From the NCBI RefSeq assembly GCF_028009165.1, contig NC_079241.1, positions 1,984,001 to 2,048,000 of the forward strand: a stretch of 64,000 bases of DNA. The letters run 5' to 3'. The stretch is from Akanthomyces muscarius. Lineage: Eukaryota; Ascomycota; Sordariomycetes; Hypocreales; Cordycipitaceae. Made by a program: the position numbers and the translations under genes. Of the stretch, positions 36,990-49,384 are shown one piece after another (the first letter of the stretch is position 1; each line of letters opens with the position of its first letter). The notes under the pieces were generated by a model that worked only from the letters and a program-made list of their open reading frames with translations, had not been told where the DNA came from and searched no databases.

Positions 36990-38170
36990 AAAAATGACAA
37001 GTGATTTGAGCTTCTTCTCTTTCTTTCCCCTGCATGCGTGGTGCCGAAGAATGACGGCTGCGAGGCGTGGGCAAGACGCCAAACGTGCATCTCAAGTTCG
37101 TGGCGCCCGGACAAGCGACAGATGGCAAGCTCCCTCGTGTTATTCTAGAAGGGGGCATCGGCGTACATTTCGTTTAAGCAGATCCTTGCCCTTACCAGTG
37201 ATGGCTCGCCTGGCTCAGCCAGTGGGCGCTTGTTCGTTCAGCGACTTGCAGCAGCCAAGGCGGGGTCGCTGTGTGTTGTTGCAACATGGGCTGAAATGGG
37301 CTGACGCGAGCCCCTGGCATGATGGCCAAGCAAATGACAATCTTGTTTTTCTCCTTTTCCATAGACCATGAAGTCCTAGAATCGATGAAGCGAGACTTTC
37401 GGGAATCCATTCCAGAAGGGAACATCTTTGGTCGCCTGGCCAGAGCGTTCCAAAACGGCATGTCAGGCTGAACCCCTGAAACGTCTTGCCTTTTCGTTTA
37501 TGGGACAAGGGGGGGGGGCAGAGCACACGCGTTGAATTTTCCAGAGAGCTGAGCATCACCGTTAAATGATGACGGGCTGTTGTAAATTTAGGCGAGATCC
37601 CGTTTGAGCAACATCCTTGAGCGAGGACACGAACCGTGGGGGAATCAGGCAAGGCGTCGAGAGATTAAAAAAAAAAAACCGAACGGACAAGACGCCAGAA
37701 AGTGGCGTCCACAAGGCAGACGTTGGCAGCCACAGGCCTAGATACTAATAAAGTGTGCTCCTCTCCCAACCCTTGTTATCTGCAGCGGCACATCAGATCA
37801 GCGGCGTGGCTGGCCCAGGCGCCTGCTGTCATTTCTCCTCTGTCAATCTCTGCTCCGGCGCCTGTTGTCACTTGCCTGCCAATCCGTGTCCCTTTTCGCC
37901 CTGGTGTCTGTTTCAGCCCGTTTTCCCTCGTCCGAAAAACAAAGGGGGACAGCGCCTCGTCGATTTACACCTGCAGTCAGCGGCCTTAAATTTGCCCTCT
38001 GCATGACGTTAAGGCTTTTGTCTCCGAATGTCTTGGAACGCAGTCGGTGGCTTGCACCTTACGAAAGTGGACATTGACAGCACCTGCTGTTCTTGCGAGC
38101 AGGACCGGGGGGGGGGTTCTGGGCTGAGCACAGCTGGGCGTCTTGATCGGCAGCTAAACCGGAACACCCT

Positions 38171-38240
38171 ACCCTCGATCGCAAAATGTAAATTAAAAGA
38201 ACGGAACCCTCGATCGCAAAATGTAAATTAAAAGAACGGA
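38171..38240. repeat. Perfect 35-bp tandem duplication
   Basis: 38171-38205 and 38206-38240 are identical (unit begins ACCCTCGATCGC and ends AAAGAACGGA), followed by a partial third start ACCCTCG. This indicates a recent slippage event. Confidence 0.85.
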
Positions 38241-38364
38241 ACCCTCGGCTAGCGAGCGCACTAGAAACGAATCGCGGGCTTCTCTTTCCCCCGCCCGTGT
38301 TTCTTCGCGAAACTGCCAGGGTATAAGTACAGTTTTCAGGCTGAGCTCGCCTACGTTCGCCCAC

Positions 38365-38385
38365 GGGGGGGGGGGGGGGGGGGGG
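38365..38385. repeat. G21 homopolymer
   Basis: Twenty-one uninterrupted G. It could form G-quadruplex structures on this strand. Its length in the assembly may not be exact. Confidence 0.85.
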
Positions 38386-38424
38386 TGCTAAAAGAAGGCT
38401 TCTAGTTATCATTTGCTATATATA

Positions 38425-38612
38425 GGAAAAGAGAAAGAAAAATACAGAAGATCAGAAAGATCAGAGGAGGAAGAATAAAGCGCTAAGAGAATAGAGAGAA
38501 GGAGGACAGAGAGAACAGAGAGAACAGAGAGGACGGGGAGAACGGAGAGGACGGAGAGAGCGGAGAGAACGAAGAAACTGGAGAGAACCAACAAGGAGAA
38601 GAAAAAGATATA
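38425..38612. repeat. Purine-rich degenerate minisatellite
   Basis: About 190 bp almost entirely A/G, built from degenerate GAGAGAACAGA / GGAGAGGACGGA units. It lies between the G21 run and the TPR gene at the edge of the AT-rich domain. Confidence 0.65.
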
Positions 38613-38801
38613 TCTAAAAATAAAAAGATAAGAGCATTCAAAACTAAGAGTAAAATTAATGAAACATTCTGCAAGTTTCTTTTTTTCATAACAGTAGCGT
38701 CATTTGTTACTGTGACATGTAATATTTGCTACAGGAATGGCCCTTTTTTAAGCGGAGAAGACGCTGATATGTACCATTTATCAGAAACATTGATCATCGA
38801 G

Positions 38802-40284
38802 TTACAAGAACATGACCCAAGGATCGAAATCTTCCTCATCCAAATCTTCAGTCTTGCCCGCGCAATCTTCTGCCGGAACCATGCTGTTGCAAATGCCAAG
38901 TGCTCTGTCAGAAACCGCCCTGGATTCTTCCTCTCGCCCGGTGCGTTGCAAAACACGGCCCTTTTTGTAGTTGGCGCGGGCGGCCTCGGAATTGTGATGG
39001 GCGTCCGAGTAGAAGATCTCGAGAGCCTGATCCAACAAAGCGCCGCAGTATGCCATTCGTATGAAAGAAAAAGCACGACTTGTGTTGCTCAAGCATTCTA
39101 CTTGCAGCGCTGTTGGGCTGTCCCCAACGCGTGCAAAGTAGTCAGAGTCTTTGACCCAGCCATCTCCAGTCCTGGTGGTGGAGGTTTCCCACCGATCGCT
39201 TGTGCTCGAGGCATCGAACTTGCAGCTTGAAGCTCTTGTCTAGCCGGCCCTGAGCGGCCATCGCATTACCCCAGCCGAGGTACGGTTTTCCACTCCCATG
39301 GCAGTCAGCTATTGAAAGCGCCAGTATAAACCCGCCGCACTTACACAAAGGAAGAGTGGTCGTCCTCGCCCAGCTGTTCGATGCGTTTGGCCAAAACCTG
39401 CTCAAACATTTGCGCTGACTTTTCGTGATGCCCCAGGCTGTCATGCACGAGTGCCATGTTCATTTGGGCCATTGTCGTCGCTTGCTTCGTAAGCTGGCGC
39501 AAGTCTCTTAAAATCGTGTACGAACGCTGAGACTCGCGTAGGGCCTCATCGGGCTTCCACTGCGTCAGGCAAGCATACCCAAACTCGTTGATGGCGATTT
39601 CGAAATACGAGTGTGATCTTTTGGCTTCCTCACTGAGGAGAGTCTCGAGTTGCTGCACGCAACGGCCAAGGTCCATATATGGGCGCTGGTGGTTGCTGTT
39701 TTGCATCTCGAGCTCGCCCCGGTGGAAATGAAACGCGGCATCGACCAGCTGCAGCTCCGTGCTTGGGTTTCTTTCTTTAGCTGTGCTTCTCAAAAAGTAA
39801 AGAAAGACAGAATCTCTGGCCCTGCGGAGAATCGAGAATCGACGGCACAGAAATATTAGCTGGTGCCAGTCTGCCGCCAGAGCGCTGGAACATACGTCAA
39901 AACATCCAACGTGAAATCCATCCAGTCAATGCGCAAGTCTATGTTAGCCGTCTGCGGGTCGAATCGCTCATTGTACTTGAGTGCAGATAGACAGTGAGCC
40001 CGGCCTTCTGCCTCCAAAATGTCTGGACAACTCCAAATCCATGCAGAACTCTTGGCCATCTTGCGCCAGGCATTCTCGTGTCCGCTGATGCTGATCACGC
40101 TGGGGTTCTTTGTCGTGGATGTGGAAACTGTAGAGGAAGTTGTGCGAAGCTGACACGCCTCGCTGACCAAGGAGGACAAGTGAAATGACGTTGCACGTCG
40201 GATTGAAGAGGAGCTGGCACGTTGTATACGAAATAATACTGCCATCTCCATAGACTGAACAGAATTTTGTAATTTTTGTTTCAT
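38802..40284 (-). pseudogene. TPR (kinesin light chain-like) protein with one frameshift
   Basis: Exon 1 is 40284-39896 and exon 2 is 39821-39345; a third exon runs from 39292 to the stop at 38802. Introns are GTATGT..CCGCAG and GTAAGT..GGGAG (52 nt, with CTGAC branch site). The first junctions keep phase and join TPR-like sequence (AINEFGYACLTQWKPDEALRES, LGWGNAMAAQGRLDKSF). In exon 3 the frame must change by one base after LHHQ (near 39165-39175, CACCAGGACTGG): removing one G gives HHQTGDGWV and then ALLDQALEIF.. to a DLDEEDFDPWV end. Such tails occur in fungal TPR proteins related to NLR-like or phosphorylase-TPR families. The N-terminus lacks a recognised effector domain and may be truncated. 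Pseudogene or sequencing error cannot be separated here. Confidence 0.65.
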
Positions 40285-40713
40285 TTTATTTTTAGTTCCA
40301 ATTTGGAATCAGAGTACTTGATGCGATTGAAATCTTTTGTCACAATCCAGCGTCGTCAACCTTGCATGCGGGTTGATGCCTTGCAATAAACTAGCGGTCG
40401 GTTAGATACAGTGGTTTCTCAGCCTGTCATTTTTTCTTGTGCTGCCTCACTGCCGGTCTTGTCTCCGTCTTCCGATCGAAGCCCAAGCGTCCCCGCCATT
40501 GCAGCTCGGTGGTTTCCTGCCCCTAACAACAGCTGCCAAGCAGCTATTGAACCACAATCCAACTTTCCCAGGTTCATTTCCCAGACTGTCCGTGTATTCG
40601 CCGCCGCTATACACGGGTTTAACTAGGAGTATATAGTAAATCTGAAGTCTAGCCACCTCTTATTATAAGTCTAATATCCTATATCTCTTGAAAATAGTAA
40701 GTACATATTATAA

Positions 40714-40750
40714 TATAATTAATAAGCGAGTAGCGCAAATAAGCGAGTAG
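40714..40750. repeat. Transposon-end-like double motif
   Basis: TTAATAAGCGAGTAG is followed by AAATAAGCGAGTAG. This tandem AATAAGYRAGT motif is also the core of the terminal inverted repeats at 47977-48017 and 50254-50294, so 40714 may be the end of a related, less mutated element. I did not find its partner end. Confidence 0.4.
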
Positions 40751-41546
40751 TATGTTTTGCCCCACTTATTATAATACTAGATAACACACTTAATATATAT
40801 ATACTATACTGCCTTTATATTATAACTATAAAAAGCCTAATACTTTATAGTAAGTAATAAAGTTTAACCTTTTTTCTTTTAATATAATATATTTTTAAAA
40901 TACTATAATTAATTAATTATAAAGCCTTATATTTATAAATAAGAATTACTCTTTTAAGTTTTTTTTTTTAAACTTATAATAATAACTTAATATTAAGGCC
41001 TATATTATAACCTATATAATATAAAATTAACTTATATAAAGTAATTTAATTTAAAATAGCTTAATTCTTAAAGATTATAATTAGTCACTTAAAAGTGCCC
41101 TCTATTATATTAATATTTAATATATTATCTATATAAGAGTAATACCTTAATATTAGAGTATATAGAGTATTCTATAAGTAGGTATATAGCTTTTTTTAGT
41201 GTTTATATTCTTAGAATTATATTAGTACTAGCTTTAACTATAATAATATTAATATAGCTAACTAAATACTATATACTACTCTTACTATTTAAAAGATAAT
41301 ATAAGCTTTTCTCTTTTAGCTCTTTAAATATAATTTATATAACTTTAGTCTTTTTACTAAGTTATATAGTAACTATTATAGCTTTAAATTTATATGCTAC
41401 TTTAAGTAGTAAAACACTACTATTAATAGTAGTACTATTATTAGCGAAAAGATTAACCTTATTACTTTAAATATTAATAATAGCTAGATTAACTTTAATA
41501 AGTTTCTATATTAGGACTTAGAAAATAAAAAGAAATACTAATAAAT

Positions 41547-41664
41547 TGTCAGGGACCTCGAAGCTATATAGTGGATGCTAGGGATACTCGGCCACGGTCT
41601 GGTATTGCTTGATCTTTTTGATCTCTGTGGCCGAGTGGTTTACCTAGCGCCCCGGTTCCTCACA
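41547..41664. repeat. 5' LTR of the TRIM-like element
   Basis: 118 bp, TG..CA ends. Contains a 9-bp inverted repeat CTCGGCCAC (41587-41595) / GTGGCCGAG (41627-41635) able to form a hairpin, and a tRNA A-box-like TGGCCGAGTGG at 41628-41638. Confidence 0.85.
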
Positions 41665-41666
41665 GG

Positions 41667-41677
41667 ATACCAGACCG
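41667..41677. promoter_or_regulatory. Candidate self-priming primer-binding site
   Basis: ATACCAGACCG starts 2 nt inside the 5' LTR end and is an exact reverse complement of CGGTCTGGTAT at 41595-41605 within the LTR. This is the geometry used by Tf1-type elements that prime reverse transcription with their own RNA 5' end. Inference from position only. Confidence 0.45.
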
Positions 41678-41731
41678 TCACGGTGCACTGTATTAAGGAT
41701 TGCGAGCTGAAGGCGCCTAGAAGAGGTCGCT

Positions 41732-41742
41732 GGTTCGAATCC
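41732..41742 (+). promoter_or_regulatory. B-box-like pol III motif inside the TRIM-like element
   Basis: GGTTCGAATCC equals the tRNA B box. With the A-box-like motif at 41628 it suggests a tRNA-derived stretch, but the T stem and acceptor stem do not pair properly, so this is not a functional tRNA gene. Confidence 0.4.
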
Positions 41743-41957
41743 TGGCTGTGGATATAGTTGCTAGGTTGGCTGGGGTATTACGGTACGGGGTTATCGGTAC
41801 TAGCGTTCAACCAGCTAATCTTCGTCGCGCTGATAGGTGAGCTGTGGAGGCGGCCACAGGGAGCCTAGGGGTCCTAACACTATATACTTCTAGGTGGTCT
41901 AACAGGTGGGTAAGACCTATAGTAGCCAGGGACGGCTACGTGGAAGGAAGGGCAGCC

Positions 41958-42075
41958 TGTCAGGGACCTCGAAGCTATATAGTGGATGCTAGGGATACTC
42001 GGCCACGGTCTGGTATTGCTTGATCTTTTTGATCTCTGTGGCCGAGTGGTTTACCTAGCGCCCCGGTTCCTCACA
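41958..42075. repeat. 3' LTR of the TRIM-like element
   Basis: Identical over all 118 bp to the 5' copy; followed by the TAAAT target duplication at 42076-42080. Confidence 0.85.
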
Positions 42076-43244
42076 TAAATCTTATAGAGAACTAATATTA
42101 ATTATATATTAACTTTACTATTAAGAACTAGTACCGCCCCTTACTAAGCGCTAAGAGCACTATATCTATTTATAATAACTAGAAGAATAAATGTATACCC
42201 TTATATAATAGATATACTAATAATACCTATATATAAGCTAATAACACGTATAGTAAGTATATTAAGAGCCTACTTAAGCAGCTAGCCTAGTTTAACATAT
42301 ATAATATTTACACTAATAGTGAGACTTTCCTATCTAATAGCTTTATAAGCTATCTTACTAGTATATCTATTAAGAAGGCAATTAGGGCTATATCTAATTT
42401 TCCTCTTATAAATTAATTACTATTTAGTATATATTTAACCCTTTTCTTTTAATAGTACTTACTATCTTCTAAGAACTAATATTATTTAATAGGCGCTTAC
42501 TTATTCCTTATACCTTTATTTAAAGTAATTAAGCTAAATATTAATATCCTAGTTTAAGCTAGTAATACTAGTAAGTAGTTTTTATTTATAATTTTACTGT
42601 TTTCTTTATTTTTTTAGAATATAAACAACTAGATACATAACTATAACACCCTTTAGTTAATTACGCCTTAAGTGTTTATCTTAGCTAAAATCTAGGACTA
42701 TACTATTAGTGGTAAAAAGTATAGTAAGTATAAGATAGTAGGCAACTTTAACTAGCTACGTGTCTATAAGGCTAGCTATAAGGTGCCTATATACTAGCTT
42801 AAAGCAGCGCTTATAGTCTTTGCCTTAATTATATTAAAATAGAGCTTTAAGTCTATTTAGGTAGACTAAGTATTATTTAAATAGTATAGTAGAATAAGAA
42901 TAGCTATACTTAAAAGTTTTTAGATAATTATACAACGCAAAATAGTATATAGAATATTTAAATTTAGAGATCCTATATAGAATCGAGCACGGCCAAGCCA
43001 GACTCTAACTCTGTTAGCCGACGCTAGCGCATCGTGTTATTCGACCACGATAGAAGCGTAGGAGCAATTTATTAGGAGTAACGAGTAGTCAAAGATTGAC
43101 ACGGAATTTAACAGCTCCCAATCATCTATATTATATTCAATGTTGGGGGTATGGGCTAAGTCCAAGAGGCACGGCAAGCCATCCATTACGCCATCAAGCC
43201 TCGTTCCACGATCGAACTCGGCCGGTCTAATACTAATCGATCTA

Positions 43245-45032
<1,788 letters not shown>

Positions 45033-45481
45033 AAGGTGTTGAGCTAGATACCTAGGTGGCGCCTGGTAGCTGTACTAGTTAGTACTTGAGTAATGCGGCC
45101 AGGCCGCCAACAACATGAGCCCCTCAAGCTGCGCCGGGCTGAGATTGAGATTGGGGCTAAAAATAGTCTTTCTTTTCTCTTTTTCTCTTTTTTTCTTCCG
45201 TTTATTGTTTTGTTGGAAGTGTTCCCCTCACAAGCTTGTGCAGTTTATTCGCCGTGATGCCACCTCTGTGTACCTAGCCTGGCGTAAGGCGTCGGGCGTT
45301 ATGGAGCTATCATAACCAGGCCAACGAGGTTGACACCTTAGAGATGGCAAGATGCTCCCAAGGAAACACATCCTACCACAGATATGGCTGCCAGTTACGC
45401 TCCTGCCGACCTAAAGGTGAAGAGGTGTAGAAATCGTAAGCCCATGTAAGTAATCGGCCTATAGACATGTTGTTGGTTAAT

Positions 45482-45506
45482 GCGCGCGCGCACACACACA
45501 CACACA
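45482..45506. repeat. GC/AC alternating repeat, Z-DNA prone
   Basis: (GC)4-5 directly followed by (AC)8, an alternating purine-pyrimidine tract ending 13 bp before the start codon at 45519. Confidence 0.8.
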
Positions 45507-45518
45507 TAAGCACAAAAA

Positions 45519-46367
45519 ATGCCTGTTACGATTAAGTACTATTCCAGTTCTCGCAAGGAATTCCGGCAGAAGCATGGGGCCGAATTTGCCGATTATATAA
45601 ACGAGCCCGGAAACGCCCAGCTGGGAGCCCTGGTGTTTGACGAGGCGCACGTCATGTAAGTCTACTTTGGCCCTCAACACCGTACTATAAACAGCCCTTC
45701 TCCTGTCCACTATCATCTTCAGGCACAAATATCTAAAAAAAAGGCCTACAATAGGAACGGCATACATGAATCGCACGCGAGTGAGAAGGACCCGCAAAAG
45801 GAACCTCATGCTACAGTCCAACTATCTAACCAGGCGCTCCGGGACCAGGGCGCCTGGTATACAATGCACTGGCGGTCTGCCCCCGCCATCTCTGTCATAT
45901 TAAAGAAGCCGGAGACGGAAGAGAACAAGGAAAAGTCGCAGCAGAGCCGCAAGGCCAAGAAGCAGCGGCAGAGGCAGCGGCAGAAGAGGAGGGAGAGGGG
46001 CGAGGAGGTGGAGGAGGAGGAAAAAGGAAAAGACGAAGACGAAGACGAGGCCGAAGATGAGGCCGAAGAAGAAGAAGACGAAGACGAAGAGACAGAAGAG
46101 GAGAAGAAGAAGCGAGAAGAGGAAGATAAGAGGAAGAGAGAAGAGGAAGAGAAAGACAAGGAAGAGAGGATGAGGGCAAAGAGGGAAAGAGCAAAGGAGG
46201 CCAAAAGAAGAAGAAAGGAAAGGAAGAAGAAGGAGAAAGACGAGGATAGTCAGGAGGAGAAGGAAGAAGAAGAAGAAGAAGAAGTGAATAAAGGGAAGAG
46301 AAAGAGAGAGGCTGAAGACGATGAGGAGGAGGAGAAGAAGACGACGAAGAAGGAGAAGAGTAGTTAG
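45519..46367 (+). pseudogene. Highly charged protein with DEAH-like motif, one frameshift
   Basis: ATG 45519 is preceded by an in-frame TAA. Exon 1 (45519-45655) ends at a GTAAGT donor; the acceptor at 45722 (CTTCAG) gives a 67-nt intron. Exon 1 contains LGALVFDEAHVM, resembling helicase motif II, but no Walker A or other helicase motif is present. Directly after the junction the frame must shift at an 8-A run (45735-45742): one more A gives an uninterrupted product through QALRDQGAWYTMHWRSAPAIS and then ~150 residues of alternating Lys/Arg and Glu/Asp, probably a single alpha helix or coiled coil. With the shift repaired, length would be about 260 aa. I recognise no family. It may be a degenerate mobile-element gene or an unknown accessory gene, or the shift may be a base-calling error. 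Confidence 0.45.
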
Positions 46368-46597
46368 TTCAATGATTTTGTAATTCATTAATCCACACTT
46401 GTTTACCTTCACGATCTACAACTTTGCTATACTAGGGCAATGAGCCAGTGAAATCTCCTGAAAATAATACTTTATACAACAGTATTCAAGAAACGCAAGT
46501 TTACATTAATGGATGTGCTGTATTCACTCATAACTATCACGGCAACTCGTCTAGTCAACACAAAGCTACGAACCAATACATCAAGTGAGCCCTTGTA

Positions 46598-46783
46598 TTA
46601 GCCATAAAGGCCCACGATTTCACATACTATGCCTATTCGGCATCGTTGTCCAGGGCTCCGCTGCCAGGCCCGTCTGGCACGCACGCGGCCGGATCGTGCT
46701 CCCTCGAGAAGCCCTTTCAACGTGATAAGCGCCATGTGATAGAACCTTTCGCCTAAGTTTTCATATATCGCTAAAGTACCGCA
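46598..46783 (-). pseudogene. C-terminal coding remnant, unknown
   Basis: A GC-normal patch between AT-rich blocks is open on the minus strand for about 60 codons (IYENLGERFYHMALITL.. then an Arg-rich stretch) ending at TAA 46598-46600. Upstream it runs into RIP-like DNA. It looks like the surviving end of a mutated gene, possibly of a mobile element, but I cannot assign it. Confidence 0.3.
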
Positions 46784-47976
46784 CTACCCGATCCTAGCCT
46801 GTCCCGTAAATAGCGTAATAATCTCCTCGCTTCCCTCTTTAGATAGCTTCTAGTGGCGTTTTATCGCTACGGTCGGCTTCGTGCTATCTATGCCCTAGTT
46901 CTAGATGCGCGTCTATATAAACGGCCACTACTCTACTATTAAGCGGCCTATTTCTATACCTAGTGGAGGATTTATAGACTAGGTGTACTTAGTATATATA
47001 GCCTTATTAATATATAATAGGTCCTTCTATTTAACTATAGCTATATTAGTGGGGTTACTAAGACTAACCTTTATACTAATAGTAGACACCTTAAAGTATA
47101 AAACTATAACTAAAGGCCTACTATTATTAGTTCTAGAATAGAATATAAGATATAGCTAGCTTAATTTAATCTTAATCTTAATTCTAATATAGTAGTTATT
47201 TTAACTATTTATAGGAAAAATAGTATAGTATATCTTAAATATAGACTTAATTATAATATAGTGTTTAATTATAATATTTTTAGTTATAAATATTTTATTT
47301 TATATAATTTATATTTATTAATAAAAGAAAAAGTTATAAATAAAAGAGAATATAATTATTATTTTAATAATTATAAAAGCTAAATATATTAATAAGCTAA
47401 ATCCTACTCTCTATAAGCTATAAATTAAAATATAGTTATATAATATTATTTTAACTATTAAGTATTATAAGTTAAAATTATATTTATTTTATATTTATTT
47501 TTATATAATTAAAAATATACTAATAAGTACCCCTCTCTTTTCTTAAAAAGGCATATATATCCTAGTTTACTATTAACTACTATATTCTAACTTATATCTA
47601 CCTAATATAATAATATAGTATAAATATATTTTATATAAAATTACTTGTTATTTATATTAGTACTAATATAGTAACTAAATTAGAAATTAGTTAAAAGGAA
47701 TAACTAAAAGAAATTAAAAATAATAGTATTAAAATAAATAAAATAAGTAAAAATAAAATAATAGAAATAATATAAAAGAATATATAAATAAAGAAAACTA
47801 AAAGTAGAAATTTAGTATTTCTTTTAGAATTTTAGTTACTATTAGTATATTATAAGAAAGGTTAAAAAGATTAGTATTATAATAGTATTTTTAGTATAAT
47901 ATACTAGGGTATATAGTATTATATAAGTTATAATATTATATAATATCTTATTAAAAGTATAAAAAGTAAAACTTAA

Positions 47977-48017
47977 TATAGTTAATAAGTAAGTCACTTA
48001 GATAAGTAAGTTACTTA
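47977..48017 (+). repeat. Left terminal inverted repeat
   Basis: 41 bp; pairs with 50254-50294 in inverted orientation. Confidence 0.65.
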
Positions 48018-49384
48018 TATTCCCTAACCCTTTCTCTTTTAACTATTAATAACTTAACTATAATATAAAAGAATATCTAAAATTAATTTAAATCCTCTTC
48101 TTTATTAATATTTATATTTATAATATAAGTATATATATTATAACTAGTCTAACTATATATATTATATTACTAACTATATATTTTAACCTTTATTTTATAA
48201 TAACTATAAGCTTATATTTTATCTTTTATTTAACTATTTATATCTATTTATTCTTTTAAATCTCTTATATTTTATATAAAAAGAGATCTTTTAGTTTATA
48301 GTTTTATTTTTTTAGCCTATTAGTACTTACTAATTAGCTTATTTATAACTTTAAGGCCTTATATTTAAGTATATAAAAATATAACTTTATATATAATAGT
48401 TATTATACTTTTTTTTAAAACTATTAAGTATTATAAGACTTTTAGTTAAAAAGCTATTTAAATAATTAGTAATTTATTTTTTTAAAATTAAAGACTATAA
48501 AACTACTTTATTTACTATACTTAGTATTTAAAAGACTTAAAACTTAATTAATCTTAAATATAAGTTTAAAAGACTTAATATTATAAACTTAAGTTTTAAA
48601 ATAAAAATAACTTTTTTAAAATTAAAAAAGGTAATTTTAATATTTTAAAAACTATTTTAAATATTTTCTTTTATAATAAACTTATTAAAAATATTAAAAA
48701 ATATAAAGAAAAAGTTATTTTTAATAATATATATAATATTAACTTTTATAAAATCTTTAATTTATTACTTATAAGCCCTTTTAAGTAAATTAAAATAACT
48801 AATATCTAAAAGTTAGAATATATAAAAAGAATATATAGGTATATAGAGAGTAATAATATTCTTTTTTTTAATAGAAAAGCTTAAAAGTAATTAAATAGTA
48901 ACTTTTATAGTTATTTAAAATTAAAAGGTAATAATTACTTTTTTTTTAATCTTTTATATATTTATTAGAATATTTAATTTAATCTATACTAATTTTATTT
49001 ATTATTTAACTATTTAAGCTTATATTAATATACTAATTTAAAAGTAGGTATTTATTTTTATATTAAGGTATAAGGTATTTTTAGCTTTTTATTATAATAT
49101 ATAATAGTACTATTAAGCTTTAAGAATTTACTATCTAAATTATAATAACCTATTTTTTATTATTAGACTATACTACTTTTACTTTTCTAACCTAATTAGA
49201 GCTTATAATAACTATTTTTATTATAATAAAGCTTATTAAAAACCTAATTTTATTAAAGTTATAAATATTAAACTCTATAATACTATATTTTATAATTATA
49301 TTTTTTAAGAGTATAAATTAACTATAAATAATAGTTAGATTTTTATATTTAGCCTTCTAATAATTATATTTTTATTAAAAATAT

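Larger units (their letters stand above)
35993..38801. other. Gene-poor, repeat-rich interval
   Basis: Only small or doubtful ORFs. Listed separately are a TG microsatellite, a 46-aa ORF, a 35-bp tandem duplication, a G21 run and a purine-rich tract. Composition turns AT/purine-rich after 38390, marking the approach to the RIP-like domain. Confidence 0.45.
41547..42075. mobile_element. TRIM-like miniature LTR retroelement, 529 bp, complete
   Basis: Two identical 118-bp direct repeats (41547-41664 and 41958-42075) begin TGTCAGGG and end CCTCACA, so they carry the TG..CA termini of LTRs. The element is flanked on both sides by TAAAT (41542-41546 and 42076-42080), a 5-bp target-site duplication. 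The 293-bp internal part has no coding frame of note. A purine tract GGAAGGAAGGG (41942-41952) lies just upstream of the 3' repeat, the expected polypurine-tract place. This set of features defines a terminal-repeat retrotransposon in miniature, which must be mobilised by an autonomous LTR element. It sits within RIP-degraded DNA but shows no C-to-T decay, so insertion was recent or it escapes RIP because each duplicated part is short. Confidence 0.85.
40285..43244. other. AT-rich, RIP-like domain, left block
   Basis: From about 40625 sequence is dominated by TA/TTAA/AATA with stops in all frames and few CpG or CpA, as expected after RIP in a fungal heterochromatic repeat. Traces of decayed coding (about 42300-42960) cannot be assigned. 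The 529-bp element at 41547-42075 is GC-normal and stands out. GC rises again after 42980 toward the kinase gene. Confidence 0.7.

Noticed and set aside
38993..39070. Additional 75-nt GTAGAA..ATCAG intron in the TPR gene
   Set aside because: The frame is open through it and its removal would delete ALLDQ, which fits the TPR pattern; left as coding.
41621..41752. tRNA gene (A box TGGCCGAGTGG, B box GGTTCGAATCC)
   Set aside because: A-B spacing is long, the T stem has two mismatches in five, and the acceptor ends do not pair; better read as a tRNA-like part of the TRIM element.
42985..43075. Minus-strand tRNA-like segment with GCTCGATTC
   Set aside because: Six of seven acceptor pairs can be drawn, but D and T arms do not form; probably degenerate repeat sequence.
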